Shown: positions 17,387 through 26,291 of the stretch, in pieces
How the letters are laid out: every line of letters starts with the position of its first letter
Numbering within the stretch: position 1 is the first letter of the stretch
Assembly (NCBI RefSeq): GCF_001866665.1
Contig: NZ_MLYO01000029.1
Coordinates: 62,001 to 126,000, forward strand
Direction: 5' to 3'
DNA: 64,000 bases
DNA from: Streptomyces monashensis
GTDB taxonomy: Bacteria; Actinomycetota; Actinomycetes; Streptomycetales; Streptomycetaceae
Position numbers and translations under genes: made by a program
Notes under the pieces: model-generated
What the model was told of the DNA's origin: nothing
The model's database searches: none
The model's input: only the letters and a program-made list of their open reading frames with translations

Positions 17387-18202
17387 ATGAGCGCACATAC
17401 CAGCCCCGCCATCGAGTTGCGGGGCGCGAGCAAGACCTTCAGAACCCCGTCCGGGGGACTGCACACCGCCGTGCGCGGCCTGGACCTCACCGTGCGGCGC
17501 GGCGAGTTCGTGGCCGTCGTAGGACCGACCGGCTGCGGCAAGTCCACCACGCTGACGCTGGTCAGCGGCCTGGAGGAGCCCAGCGAGGGCGAGGTGCTGG
17601 TGGCCGGGGAGCCGGTCTGTGGCGTCGGCGACAAGGTCGGCTTCGTCTTCCAGCAGGACGCCACCTTCCCCTGGCGCACGGTGCTGTCGAACGTCATGGC
17701 CGGCCCGCGCTTCCGGGGCGTGCCGAAGACGGAGGCGAAGGAGAAGGCGCGGGACTGGCTGGCCCGGGTCGGACTCGCCGGCTTCGAGGACCGTTACCCG
17801 CACCAGCTCTCCGGCGGTCAGCGCAAGCGTGTCGCGCTCGCCGCCACGTTCGTCAACGACCCCCAGATCCTGCTGATGGACGAGCCGTTCTCCGCGCTCG
17901 ACGTGCAGACCAGGGCGCTGATGTCGGACGAGTTGCTTGAGCTGTGGGAGGGTACGGGCGCCTCGGTCGTCTTCGTCACCCACGACCTGGAGGAGTCCAT
18001 CGCGCTCGCCGACAGGGTGGTCGTGATGACCGCCGGACCCGCGACCGTGAAGCAGGTCTTCGACATCGCTCTGCCACGGCCGCGCAAGGTCGAATCGGTG
18101 CGCCTGGAGCCGCGGTTCATCGAGATCTACCGCGAGATCTGGGAGTCGCTCGGCGAAGAGGTCCGCATCACCCGCGAGAGGGGTACCGCCCGTGTCGCCT
18201 GA
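17387..18202 (+). CDS. ABC transporter ATPase, NitT/TauT type
   Basis: 271 residues. Walker A GPTGCGKST near residue 47, Q-loop FVFQQDATFPWRTV, signature LSGGQRKRVALA, Walker B ILLMDEPFSALD and switch His in VFVTHDLEES. The pattern is that of SsuB/TauB-like importers for nitrate, sulfonate, taurine, thiamine precursors or riboflavin. The ATG at 17,387 starts immediately before the conserved domain. It overlaps the permease gene by 11 nt. Substrate unresolved. Confidence 0.92.
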   Translation: MSAHTSPAIELRGASKTFRTPSGGLHTAVRGLDLTVRRGEFVAVVGPTGCGKSTTLTLVSGLEEPSEGEVLVAGEPVCGVGDKVGFVFQQDATFPWRTVLSNVMAGPRFRGVPKTEAKEKARDWLARVGLAGFEDRYPHQLSGGQRKRVALAATFVNDPQILLMDEPFSALDVQTRALMSDELLELWEGTGASVVFVTHDLEESIALADRVVVMTAGPATVKQVFDIALPRPRKVESVRLEPRFIEIYREIWESLGEEVRITRERGTARVA

Positions 18203-19055
18203 CGTGATCAGCACACCGGCCGTCGAGACCGCGAAGGTTCCCGATCGCGCGCAGAGCCGCGCCCAGGCCGCCCGCCGCCGCAAGGTCTTCGTCAACGCCG
18301 TGCGCGTGGTGCTCCTGGTCGCCGTCCTCGGCCTGTGGGAGGGACTGTCCCGTGCCAAGGTGATCGACCCGTTCAACTTCTCGATGCCCTCGAAGATCTG
18401 GGACCAGATCTGGACCTGGGTGATGCACGGCACCGCGCTCGGTTCCCTGGGAGAACAGATCTGGTACACGCTCTACGAGGCACTGCTCGGCTGGATCATC
18501 GGTGTGATCGCCGGTGTTCTGCTCGGTATTGCGCTCGGGCGGATCAGATTGCTCGCCGAGGTGCTTGGTCCATACATCAAGGTGCTCAACTCGATCCCCA
18601 GGATCGTCCTCGCACCCATTTTCTTGATCTGGTTCGGCCTCGGCCCCTCCTCGAAGGTCGCCTCGGCCGTCGTGCTCGTCTTCTTCCCGGTGTTCTTCAA
18701 CGCCTTCCAGGGCGCCCGGGAGGTGGACCGCAACCTCGTGGCCAACGCCCGCATCCTGGGCGCCAGCGACCGCAGGGTGACCCTCCAGGTGGTCATCCCG
18801 TCGGCCACCTCCTGGATCTTCACCAGCCTGCACGTCAGCTTCGGATTCGCGCTGATCGGCGCCATCGTCGGTGAGTACATCGGCGCCACCAAGGGCATCG
18901 GCCTGCTCGTCTCGCAGTCGCAGAACACCTTCAACGCGGCCGGCGTCTACGCCGCGATGGTCATCCTCGCGGTCGTCGCCCTCGTCGCCGAGGGGCTGCT
19001 GACCTTCGCCGAGCGCCGCATCTTCCGCTGGAAGCCCGCCGCTTCCGACGACTGA
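18192..19055 (+). CDS. ABC transporter permease, NitT/TauT type
   Basis: 287 residues, about six transmembrane helices after a ~35-residue cytoplasmic N-terminus. The ATPase-contacting EAA loop is the segment around NLVANARILGASDRRVTLQVVIPSATSWI. The GTG start lies inside the end of the ATPase gene. It is a single permease, so the channel is expected to be a homodimer. Confidence 0.92.
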   Translation: MSPDVISTPAVETAKVPDRAQSRAQAARRRKVFVNAVRVVLLVAVLGLWEGLSRAKVIDPFNFSMPSKIWDQIWTWVMHGTALGSLGEQIWYTLYEALLGWIIGVIAGVLLGIALGRIRLLAEVLGPYIKVLNSIPRIVLAPIFLIWFGLGPSSKVASAVVLVFFPVFFNAFQGAREVDRNLVANARILGASDRRVTLQVVIPSATSWIFTSLHVSFGFALIGAIVGEYIGATKGIGLLVSQSQNTFNAAGVYAAMVILAVVALVAEGLLTFAERRIFRWKPAASDD

Positions 19056-19122
19056 CCGGCCTCCTCGGACCAGCCCCCCACGCCTCTCCCGCACCGCCCT
19101 CTCACAAGGACGTGACACCGCC

Positions 19123-20178
19123 ATGCGCAAGACCGCCAGATACTCCTCCCTGGCCGCCGCCGGACTCCTCGCCCTCTCCTCGCTCACCGCCTGCGCCAAC
19201 GACGCGGCAAGCTCCACGGCCGACACCGGCAGCGGCGGGGGCGGCAAGGGCGAGTCGGTCAAGATCATGGTCGGCGGCCTGGACAAGGTCATCTACCTGC
19301 CCGCGATGCTCACGCAGCGCCTCGGCTACTTCCGGGCGGAGGGACTCGACGTCCAGCTGCTCAGCGAGCCCGCCGGGGTCCAGGCCGAGACCGCGCTCGT
19401 CTCCGGCCAGGTGCAGGGAGCGGTCGGCTTCTACGACCACACCCTCGACCTCCAGGTGAAGGGCAAGCCGGTGGAGTCGGTCGTGCAGCTCTCCCACGCG
19501 CCCGGCGAGGTCGAGGTCGTCTCCGCCGAGGCGGCGGGCGATCTCACGTCGCCCAAGGACTTCAAGGGCCGCAAGCTGGGCGTGACCAGCCTGGGCTCCT
19601 CCACCGACTTCCTCACCAAGTACCTGGCGGTCAAGAACGGCGTCGACGTCAGCGAGTTCACGCCGGTCTCGGTCGGCGCCGGGCCGACCTTCATCGCGGC
19701 GCTCCAGAACGGCGCGATCGACGGCGGCATGACGACCGATCCGACCGTCGCGACGATCCTGGACAAGAAGGCGGGCAAGATCCTCCTCGACATGCGCACC
19801 CCCGAGGGCTCGCAGGAGGCGCTGGGCGGGCCGTACCCCTCGTCAAGTCTGTACATGAAGACGGACTGGGTGAACGGACACAAGGACACGGTCCAGAAGT
19901 TGGTCAATGCATTCGTCAAGACGCTCACGTGGATGTCCACCCACAGCGCCGACGAGATCGCCGCCAAGATGCCCGCCGACTACTCCCAGGGCGACAAGGC
20001 GCTCTACACCCAGGCCGTCAAGAGCACCCTGCCGATGTTCACCAAGGACGGCGTGATGCCCGAGGGCGGCCCCGAGACCGTGGAGAAGGTCCTCAAGTCG
20101 TTCAACCCCAACATCAAGAACGCCAAGGTCGACTTGAGCAAGACGTACACGACCGAGTTCGTGAAGGCCGCCAAGTAG
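19123..20178 (+). CDS. Lipoprotein substrate-binding protein of the NitT/TauT-type transporter
   Basis: 351 residues. The signal sequence ends in lipobox LTAC with the lipidated Cys at residue 24, followed by a Ser/Gly-rich spacer. The rest is an NMT1/SsuA-like periplasmic-binding fold (VGGLDKVIYLPAMLTQRLGYFRAEGLDVQLL; VGFYDHTLDLQVKGKPVESVVQL; GVTSLGSSTDFLTKYLAVKNG). It binds the transporter's solute at the outer membrane face. The ligand cannot be deduced from sequence alone. It follows the permease by 67 nt. Confidence 0.9.
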   Translation: MRKTARYSSLAAAGLLALSSLTACANDAASSTADTGSGGGGKGESVKIMVGGLDKVIYLPAMLTQRLGYFRAEGLDVQLLSEPAGVQAETALVSGQVQGAVGFYDHTLDLQVKGKPVESVVQLSHAPGEVEVVSAEAAGDLTSPKDFKGRKLGVTSLGSSTDFLTKYLAVKNGVDVSEFTPVSVGAGPTFIAALQNGAIDGGMTTDPTVATILDKKAGKILLDMRTPEGSQEALGGPYPSSSLYMKTDWVNGHKDTVQKLVNAFVKTLTWMSTHSADEIAAKMPADYSQGDKALYTQAVKSTLPMFTKDGVMPEGGPETVEKVLKSFNPNIKNAKVDLSKTYTTEFVKAAK

Positions 20179-20196
20179 CAGGCAAGACATGCCCGT

Positions 20197-20877
20197 TCAG
20201 ACGCGGGGCGCCCACACGTAACGGTGTTCGGGGCGGCCCGCGTCGCCGTACTTGAGAGTGAGCCGCGCCCGTCCTGTGCGTTCCAGGAGTTTCAGATAGC
20301 GCTGGGCGGTCTGCCGGCTCACCCCCGTCCGCTCGGCGATCTCCTGTGCGGACAGCGGCTCCTGAGCATGCATCAGTGCCTGACGCACCAGCTCGGCCGT
20401 CGTGGGGGAGTGGCCCTTGGGCAGGCCGGGCTCCGACGGCGCGGACAGCGCGCCGAAGATTCGGTCCACCTCGGCCTGTTCGGCCTCCCCGCCGCCGTTC
20501 AGGGTACGCCGCAGCTCCGCGTACGCCTCCAGCTTGCTCCGCAAGCCGGCGAAGGCGAACGGCTTCACCAGGTACTGCAGCGCCCCGTGTCGCATGGCGG
20601 CCTGCACGGTCGACACGTCCCGTGCCGCCGTCACCATGATCACGTCGGACTGATGGCCGCGCCGGCGCATCTCACGGACGACCGACAGCCCGGTGTCGTC
20701 CGGCAGATAGTGGTCCATGAGCACCAGGTCCACCCGCGCCAGCGTCTCCACCAGACGCAGCGCTCCGGCCGCGCTGTGCGCCTCGCCCGCCACGTGGAAG
20801 CCCGGGACCTTCTCGACGTAGGCGGCGTTGACACGGGCGACGCGCAAGTCGTCGTCCACGACCAGGACCTCGATCAT
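20197..20877 (-). CDS. CitB/DcuR-type response regulator paired with a sensor kinase
   Basis: 226 residues. Phospho-acceptor Asp55 in VLMDHYLPDD, receiver Lys in YLVKPFAFAGL, C-terminal HTH (SAQEIAERTGVSRQTAQRYLKLLERTGRARL). It is clearly a paralogue of the regulator at 16,536, with the same architecture and many identical blocks, including the final LTLKYGDAGRPEHRY. It overlaps the kinase gene by 4 nt. It converges on the binding-protein gene, 18 nt away. Confidence 0.92.
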   Translation of the reverse strand: MIEVLVVDDDLRVARVNAAYVEKVPGFHVAGEAHSAAGALRLVETLARVDLVLMDHYLPDDTGLSVVREMRRRGHQSDVIMVTAARDVSTVQAAMRHGALQYLVKPFAFAGLRSKLEAYAELRRTLNGGGEAEQAEVDRIFGALSAPSEPGLPKGHSPTTAELVRQALMHAQEPLSAQEIAERTGVSRQTAQRYLKLLERTGRARLTLKYGDAGRPEHRYVWAPRV

Positions 20878-22571
20878 CGCGTCTCCTCCTCGGCGGCGGT
20901 GGGGGTGTGCTCGGGAGCCGGTGCGGCCGATCCCGTGAGCGCCGGTTCCAGGTCCGGTTCCGGCTCGGGGAGCGCCTCGGGCAGGACCACCGTGAACTCG
21001 GCACCGCCGCCGTCCGCGGTCCCCACCGTCGCCCTGCCGCCCTGCCGTTCGGCCAGCCGGTGCACCAGCGAGAGCCCGAGGCCCCGTTTGCCGTGCGCGG
21101 GCGGCTCCTTGGTGGACCAGCCCTCTGTGAAGATCAACTCCCGCTGGTCCGCCGGGATGCCGGGGCCGGTGTCGCGCACCCTGAGGACGACCGCACGCCC
21201 CTCAGTGCGCAGTTCGACCTCCACGCGCGCGTGGAGCGTGCCCGCGACCGCGTCCAGGGCGTTGTCCACCAGGTTGCCCACGACCGTGACCAGGCCCCGG
21301 GGATCGACCAGCCCGTTCGGGAGCCGGGTGCGCTCCGACACCCACAGGGCGACGCCGCGCTCGGCCGCCACGGTCGCCTTGCCGACCAACAGCGCCGCCA
21401 GCAACGGGTCCTGGATCTTCTCGGTGATCTGCTCGGCGGTGACCCGGTGGTCGCCGACCACCTCGCCGACGAACTCCACGGCGTCGTCGTACATGTCCAG
21501 TTCCAGCAGCCCGAGCAGGGTGTGCATGCGGTTGGCGTGCTCGTGGTCCTGGGCGCGCAGGGCGTCGATCAGCCCGCGGGTGGAGTCCAGTTCGCGCCCG
21601 AGCTGCTCCAGTTCGGTGCGGTCGCGCAGGGTGGCCACGGCGCCGCCGTCGCCGGTGGGCATCCGGTTGGCGACCAGGACGCGCTGACCGCGCACGGTGA
21701 GCAGATCGGTACCGGTGACGCGACCGGTCAGGACATCGGTCGTACGGCCCTCGCCGAGTGCCTCGTCCGGCGTGCGGCCGACCGCCTCGTCACCGATGCC
21801 CAGCAGCCGCCGCGCCTCGTCGTTGAGCAGCCGGACGCGGCCGCCGCGATCGAGGGCCACCACGCCCTCGCGGATGCCGTGCAGCATCGCCTCGCGCTCC
21901 GCGAGCAACGCCGAGATGTCGGAGAAAGCCAGGTCACGGGTCTGCCGCTGGACCCGGCGGGAGATCACCCAGGCGGCCAGCGCGCCCACCGCGAGTGCGC
22001 CCCCGGCGTACGCGAACAGCCCCGGGATCGCGCTGATCAGCCGTGCCCGCACACTGTCGTACGCGATGCCGACGGAGACCGCGCCGACGATCCGGTGGCC
22101 GGCGTCGTACAGCGGCACCTTGCCGCGGGCCGAGCGGCCCAGGGTGCCGTCGTCGATCTCCATGACCTGCCGGCCGGCCAGGGCTTCGCGGGGGTCGGTA
22201 GAGACGTGCGCGCCGATCTCCGACGGCGTGGTGTGCGACCAGCGCACGCCCCGCCGGTCCATCACCACGATGTACTCGGCGCGGGTGGCCCGCCGGATCC
22301 GTTCCGCCTCCCGCTGCACCGGTCCGTTCGTCGTCGGTTCGGTGGTCAGCACGCCCTCGGCGATCTGCGGGTCCTGGGCCGTGGTCTGGGCGATGGCCAG
22401 CGCGCGGCGCATCGCCTCGTGGTCCAGCTGCTTGCTCAGCGGCGCCAGGAACAGCCCGGTCGCCAGCACCGCCACTCCCGCCGCGATCGTCACCTGCATG
22501 AGCAGCACCTGGGAGAACGCCCGTCGCGGCAGACCCAGGCGCAGACGGCGGGCGGGGGGACGGGGGCTCAT
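20874..22571 (-). CDS. CitA/DcuS-type sensor histidine kinase
   Basis: 565 residues. A transmembrane helix near residue 35, an extracytoplasmic CitAP/DcuS-like sensor domain (~residues 60-165, with RRGVRWSHTTPSEIG), and a second transmembrane helix near 180. A cytoplasmic PAS domain (~215-320) and a phospho-acceptor block HEHANRMHTLLGLLE (~345) precede a HATPase_c domain with NLVDNALDAV and DTGPGIP. Such kinases sense C4-dicarboxylates, citrate or related carboxylates. Combined with the adjacent transporter and symporter this suggests carboxylate uptake control, but the NitT/TauT transporter family argues for other solutes too. Confidence 0.92.
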   Translation of the reverse strand: MSPRPPARRLRLGLPRRAFSQVLLMQVTIAAGVAVLATGLFLAPLSKQLDHEAMRRALAIAQTTAQDPQIAEGVLTTEPTTNGPVQREAERIRRATRAEYIVVMDRRGVRWSHTTPSEIGAHVSTDPREALAGRQVMEIDDGTLGRSARGKVPLYDAGHRIVGAVSVGIAYDSVRARLISAIPGLFAYAGGALAVGALAAWVISRRVQRQTRDLAFSDISALLAEREAMLHGIREGVVALDRGGRVRLLNDEARRLLGIGDEAVGRTPDEALGEGRTTDVLTGRVTGTDLLTVRGQRVLVANRMPTGDGGAVATLRDRTELEQLGRELDSTRGLIDALRAQDHEHANRMHTLLGLLELDMYDDAVEFVGEVVGDHRVTAEQITEKIQDPLLAALLVGKATVAAERGVALWVSERTRLPNGLVDPRGLVTVVGNLVDNALDAVAGTLHARVEVELRTEGRAVVLRVRDTGPGIPADQRELIFTEGWSTKEPPAHGKRGLGLSLVHRLAERQGGRATVGTADGGGAEFTVVLPEALPEPEPDLEPALTGSAAPAPEHTPTAAEEETR

Positions 22572-22658
22572 GGGGACGACGTTACGTGGGAAGGTCCCGT
22601 GTGCCCCAGGGGTTGTGGTGGGGATCTCTTGACCAATTCTTGAACGATGGGGCCATGC

Positions 22659-23600
22659 TCAGCTCGCCACTGCCGTCGGCCGCAGCTCGCGCACCGCCGT
22701 CACGTCCATCCGCGCGGGCGTGCCGAGCACTTCCGCGCCACAGCTCTCCGCGCGCGGCGGCAGCGACGCCCCCTGCGCCACGGTGACTCGCCACAGACGG
22801 CCGTCGGTATGGGCGACGGTGACCTCCCAGTGCGGGGCCGCGCCATCGGTCCGTGCGACGCTCAAAACGTCCGCGCGGTCCTCGCCCGCCGCCGTCCGGA
22901 CGGCCAGCTCGGCCGCCTGGCCGGGCCGTTCCCACGCGGAGCACCCCCGGCATCCCTCGACCACCACGCGCCCCTCCCGGACGCCGTGCAGGGCCTCCTT
23001 GACGGTGTGCGCCCCGGCGCGGCCGTAGGCGTAGCCGTACGGCAGGACGAGCACCGTCGGCGAGAAGCGATGTCCACCCAGATGGGTGACCTCCCAGACC
23101 CCGCGCACCCCCGAGGCGGCCAGCTCGCCGGCGAGAGGGCGGCCCAGGAGGGCGCAACAGCGGTCGCGCTTGCCATTGGTGCACACGAGCGCGAGCGGTT
23201 CGCGCGGATGCGGGCGGCCGTCGAGCACGGCGCCGAACGAGTCGTGGTCGCCCGCGCCGAGAGCGGTGAAATCGAGGTCCAGCAGCCGTTCCGGGGCGCG
23301 GACGGTGGCGCTGTGCAGCCACACGTTTCCCGGAACGGTGTGGGCCGCGTACACATGCCGCAGCGGCGGCGTGCCGGGGTCGGCGTGCCGCCCGGGGCGC
23401 CGTATGAGGGCCACGCGGACGCCGGTTCCCTCGGCTGCCCGCTCCAGCGCCCGGCCCAGCCGGGGGTCCAGATGGCTCGAAGTGAGCGCCTTGGCACCCC
23501 ACGGGCCGGGCTGTTCCAGCAGCAGCCACGTCGTCGCCGTGGCCGCCGTGCCGGAAACGGGCTCGTCGAGGCTCCGGGAGACGGTCGCGCACCTACTCAC
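22659..23600 (-). CDS. Sucrase/ferredoxin-like family protein, probably iron regulated
   Basis: 313 residues. It matches the actinobacterial sucrase/ferredoxin-like family, a thioredoxin-fold ferredoxin domain: LVCTNGKRDRCCALLGRPLA, WEVTHLGGHRFSPTVLVLPYGYAYGR, and a late Cys cluster CRGCSAW. The cysteines could hold a 2Fe-2S cluster. The GTG start at 23,600 (VSRCATVSRSLDEPV) directly abuts an iron-box motif, so expression is probably de-repressed under iron limitation. Similar proteins often lie in siderophore clusters as possible ferric-siderophore reductases; no siderophore genes are next to this one. The message could be nearly leaderless. Confidence 0.82.
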   Translation of the reverse strand: MSRCATVSRSLDEPVSGTAATATTWLLLEQPGPWGAKALTSSHLDPRLGRALERAAEGTGVRVALIRRPGRHADPGTPPLRHVYAAHTVPGNVWLHSATVRAPERLLDLDFTALGAGDHDSFGAVLDGRPHPREPLALVCTNGKRDRCCALLGRPLAGELAASGVRGVWEVTHLGGHRFSPTVLVLPYGYAYGRAGAHTVKEALHGVREGRVVVEGCRGCSAWERPGQAAELAVRTAAGEDRADVLSVARTDGAAPHWEVTVAHTDGRLWRVTVAQGASLPPRAESCGAEVLGTPARMDVTAVRELRPTAVAS

Positions 23601-23619
23601 AGAGGTGAGCCTAACCTGA
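23601..23619 (-). promoter_or_regulatory. Iron box (DmdR/IdeR-type operator)
   Basis: On the minus strand the 19-mer TCAGGTTAGGCTCACCTCT matches the DtxR-family consensus TTAGGTTAGGCTAACCTAA at 15 of 19 positions. It ends one base before the start codon of the sucrase/ferredoxin-like gene. Repression by an iron-bound DmdR1-type regulator is expected. Confidence 0.75.
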
Positions 23620-23677
23620 CTCCGTGTGGGGCGACTTCCGGCCGTGCCATGTACTGCTCCGGCGGGGGGCGCGGGTC

Positions 23678-24943
23678 CTAGTCCGGCAGGGGCTGCGGCG
23701 GTCGGGTGCCGACGTAGTGGCCGACGGGGCGCATGCGCAGTGGGCGCTCGCCGTACTCCTCCAGCGCGTGCGCGATCCAGCCCGCCGTCCGGGCGACCGC
23801 GAAGATCGTCTCGCCGGCCGTGGCGGGCATGCCGCTGGACGCCGTGAACACCGCGAGGGCCAGGTCGACGTTGGCGTGCAGCGGGGTGTGCCGGGCGGTC
23901 GTGGCGACGATGTCCCGGGCGGCGAGCAGGGCGGACTCCGCGCTCGGCACCTGCTCCAGGAGACCGAACAGCACGCGCGCGCGGGGGTCCTCGCCCGCGT
24001 ACAGCCGGTGGCCGAGTCCGGGAACACGGCGACCCGCACGCAGTTCGTCGGCGATCACCGGGACCGCCGTGCCCTGGTCGAGCACGTCGAGCAGTATGCG
24101 GTGGGCGCCGCCGCTCGCGGCACCGTGGAGCGGGCCCTCCAGGACGCCGAGCCCGGCCGAGACGGCCGCGTAGGCGTGTGCCCGGGCCGAGGCGGCGACC
24201 CGGACGGCGAGCGTGGACGCGGCCAGGTCGTGGTCGGCGAGCAGGGCGAGCGCGGTGTCCAGCACCCGCAGGGACGCCTCGTCGGCGGGGTGTCCGGTCA
24301 ACCGGCCCCACAGCCGGTGGGCCAGCGGGCCGTCGTCCTTGTGGGTGTGCCGGACCGGGGGCAGCGCGGCGACGAGGGTGGGGATGAGGATCCGCGCGGT
24401 GTTCAGCACCGCGTCCTCGGACAGGTCGAAGCGCAGCGGGTCCTCGGCCGCCGCGGCGATCGCCGCCACCCGCAGCCGGTCGGTGGGGGAGGCGTGCTCG
24501 GACAGGGCGTTCACCGCGCGGCGGGCGACCTCGACCGTGGCGGCGGGGGCGGAGAACGCGACCCCCGGAGCCGGCCGGCCCGTCCACAGCCATTCCGCGA
24601 CCTCCTCGTACGAGTGGCGCAGGGCCAGCTCGACGGCGTCCACGCCGCGGAAGAAGTAGCGGTCCTGCTCGATCAGCGTGATGCGGGTCCGCACCGACAG
24701 GTCGCCGCCGGAGCCCGGAGTCCCGGCCGCCTCACGCCGGTTGCGCCGGGCGAGGGCCTCGACCTCCTTCGCCTCGAAGGTGCTGGCCCGGCCACCTGGT
24801 TCGCGTCTGCTGCTGAGCAGGCCGCGGCTCACGTACGCGTAGACCGTCTCGGGCTTCACACCGAGCAGTTCGGCGGTCTCCTTGGTGGTCAGCCTTCGCC
24901 CGGGGCGGCCGGGGGCGGGTTCGTGATCGCGCATGGGGGTCAC
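23678..24943 (-). CDS. Citrate synthase fused to an N-terminal MerR/excisionase-type HTH
   Basis: About 421 residues. Residues ~18-65 form a helix-turn-helix (RRLTTKETAELLGVKPETVYAYVSRGLLSS). The rest is a type II-like citrate synthase with candidate active-site His in GPLHGAASGGAHR, His in GLGHRLYAGEDPRAR and Asp in HANVDLALAVF. The enzyme domain is shorter and more divergent than its neighbour's. It diverges from a second citrate synthase with 116 nt between them holding an AT-rich palindrome, so self-regulation by the HTH is plausible. GTG 24,943 and ATG 24,934 are both possible starts. Confidence 0.85.
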   Translation of the reverse strand: MTPMRDHEPAPGRPGRRLTTKETAELLGVKPETVYAYVSRGLLSSRREPGGRASTFEAKEVEALARRNRREAAGTPGSGGDLSVRTRITLIEQDRYFFRGVDAVELALRHSYEEVAEWLWTGRPAPGVAFSAPAATVEVARRAVNALSEHASPTDRLRVAAIAAAAEDPLRFDLSEDAVLNTARILIPTLVAALPPVRHTHKDDGPLAHRLWGRLTGHPADEASLRVLDTALALLADHDLAASTLAVRVAASARAHAYAAVSAGLGVLEGPLHGAASGGAHRILLDVLDQGTAVPVIADELRAGRRVPGLGHRLYAGEDPRARVLFGLLEQVPSAESALLAARDIVATTARHTPLHANVDLALAVFTASSGMPATAGETIFAVARTAGWIAHALEEYGERPLRMRPVGHYVGTRPPQPLPD

Positions 24944-24977
24944 CGTAGCCGTCTCTGCACATCTTGATAGTGATATA

Positions 24978-24990
24978 TTGATTCAATCAA
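24978..24990. promoter_or_regulatory. AT-rich palindrome between divergent citrate synthase genes
   Basis: TTGATT-C-AATCAA is a perfect 13-bp dyad inside an unusually AT-rich patch (24,960-25,015) in a ~72% GC region. It occupies the shared promoter space, with GATATATT just beside it. It is a candidate operator for the HTH-fused citrate synthase. Confidence 0.6.
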
Positions 24991-25059
24991 CGTTGACAAG
25001 AAAACAGTCAAGCATGGACAGTCGGATCAAGTCCAGGGAGGAAAACAGGGAGGGAATCC

Positions 25060-26226
25060 ATGTCCGTCAACAGGACCGCCACTCCGCTCATCGAGGCCCC
25101 GCGCGGCCTCGCGGGCGTCGTCGTCACCGAGACCGAGATCGGTGACGTCCGGGGACAGCAGGGCTTCTACCACTACCGCCAGTACTCGGCCGTCGAACTC
25201 GCGCGGACCCGCGGCTTCGAGGACGTCTGGCACCTCCTGGTCCACGGCACGCTCCCGGACGCGCGGCGCCGGGCCGCCTTCGCGGCCGAGACCGCCGCGC
25301 TGCGCCGACTGCCCGCGGAGGCCCGCGCCGCGCTGCCCGCGATCGCCGCCGCGAGCCGGGTCTCCGGCCCGCTGTCCGGGCTGCGCACGGCCCTGTCACT
25401 GCTGGGCGCGTCCCAGGGCATGCGGCCGGTGTACGACATCGACGCCGGCCGGCGCCGCGCCGACACCCTGGCCGCCTGCGCGGCCGTACCCACCCTGCTC
25501 ACCGCCCTGTACCGGCTCGGGCAGGGACTCGATCCGGTCGAGCCGCGCGAGGACCTCGCCCACGCGGCCAACTACCTGTACATGCTCACCGGCGAGGAAC
25601 CCGAGCCGCGGCACGCCCGTGTGGTCGAGCAATATCTGATCTCCACCATTGACCATGGATTCAACCCGTCAACCTTCACCGCCCGGGTCATCGCCTCCAC
25701 CGGCGCCGACGTGGTGGCCTGCCTGACCGGGGCCGTGGGTGCCCTGTCCGGGCCGCTGCACGGCGGCGCGCCCAGCCGGGCCCTGGACACCCTGGACGCC
25801 ATCGGTACACCGGACCGGATCGACTCCTGGATCCGCGCACGGGTGCTCGGCGGCGACCGGATCATGGGGTTCGGACATGCCGTCTACCGCACGGAGGACC
25901 CCCGGTCACGGATGCTGCGGGAGATCGCCGAGAGCTTCGGCGGCCCGCGTGTCGCGTTCGCGGTGGAGGTCGAGCGGAAGGTCGAGGCGATCCTCGCCGA
26001 GCTGAAGCCCGGCCGCGAACTCCACACCAACGTCGAGTTCTACGCCGGCGTGGTCATGGAACTGTGCGGTCTGCCCCGCGAGATGTTCACCCCCACCTTC
26101 GCGGCGGCCAGGGTGGTGGGCTGGAGCGCCAACATCCTGGAACAGGCTGCCGATTCGAAGATCATCCGTCCCGTCGCCCGCTACGTCGGGCCGGAGCCCC
26201 CGGTGGCGGTGCCGGCTCAGCCGTGA
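25060..26226 (+). CDS. Citrate synthase 2
   Basis: 388 residues. Conserved elements: KVVVTETEIGDV-like N-terminus (RGLAGVVVTETEIGDVRGQQ), GPLHGGAPSRALDTLD with catalytic His, IMGFGHAVYRTEDPRSRML with the second His, and HTNVEFYAGVVMELCGLP where the third catalytic position is Glu instead of the usual Asp. It condenses acetyl-CoA or another acyl-CoA with oxaloacetate. The start is ATG 25,060 behind GGGAGGGAA. It is divergent from the HTH-fused paralogue. The Glu variant may indicate a different acyl-CoA preference or lower activity; this is inference. Confidence 0.88.
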   Translation: MSVNRTATPLIEAPRGLAGVVVTETEIGDVRGQQGFYHYRQYSAVELARTRGFEDVWHLLVHGTLPDARRRAAFAAETAALRRLPAEARAALPAIAAASRVSGPLSGLRTALSLLGASQGMRPVYDIDAGRRRADTLAACAAVPTLLTALYRLGQGLDPVEPREDLAHAANYLYMLTGEEPEPRHARVVEQYLISTIDHGFNPSTFTARVIASTGADVVACLTGAVGALSGPLHGGAPSRALDTLDAIGTPDRIDSWIRARVLGGDRIMGFGHAVYRTEDPRSRMLREIAESFGGPRVAFAVEVERKVEAILAELKPGRELHTNVEFYAGVVMELCGLPREMFTPTFAAARVVGWSANILEQAADSKIIRPVARYVGPEPPVAVPAQP

Positions 26227-26291
26227 GCCCGGCCCCGGGGCGCCGCTCTTATCCTGGACCGGCAGTCGGTCCACGTGAGAGAGGGCGCCCG

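Noticed and set aside
22659..24593. The possibility that the sucrase/ferredoxin-like frame extends 644 codons into the citrate synthase gene
   Set aside because: The upstream half is Arg/Pro-rich shadow of the citrate synthase frame; family similarity begins at the GTG at 23,600.
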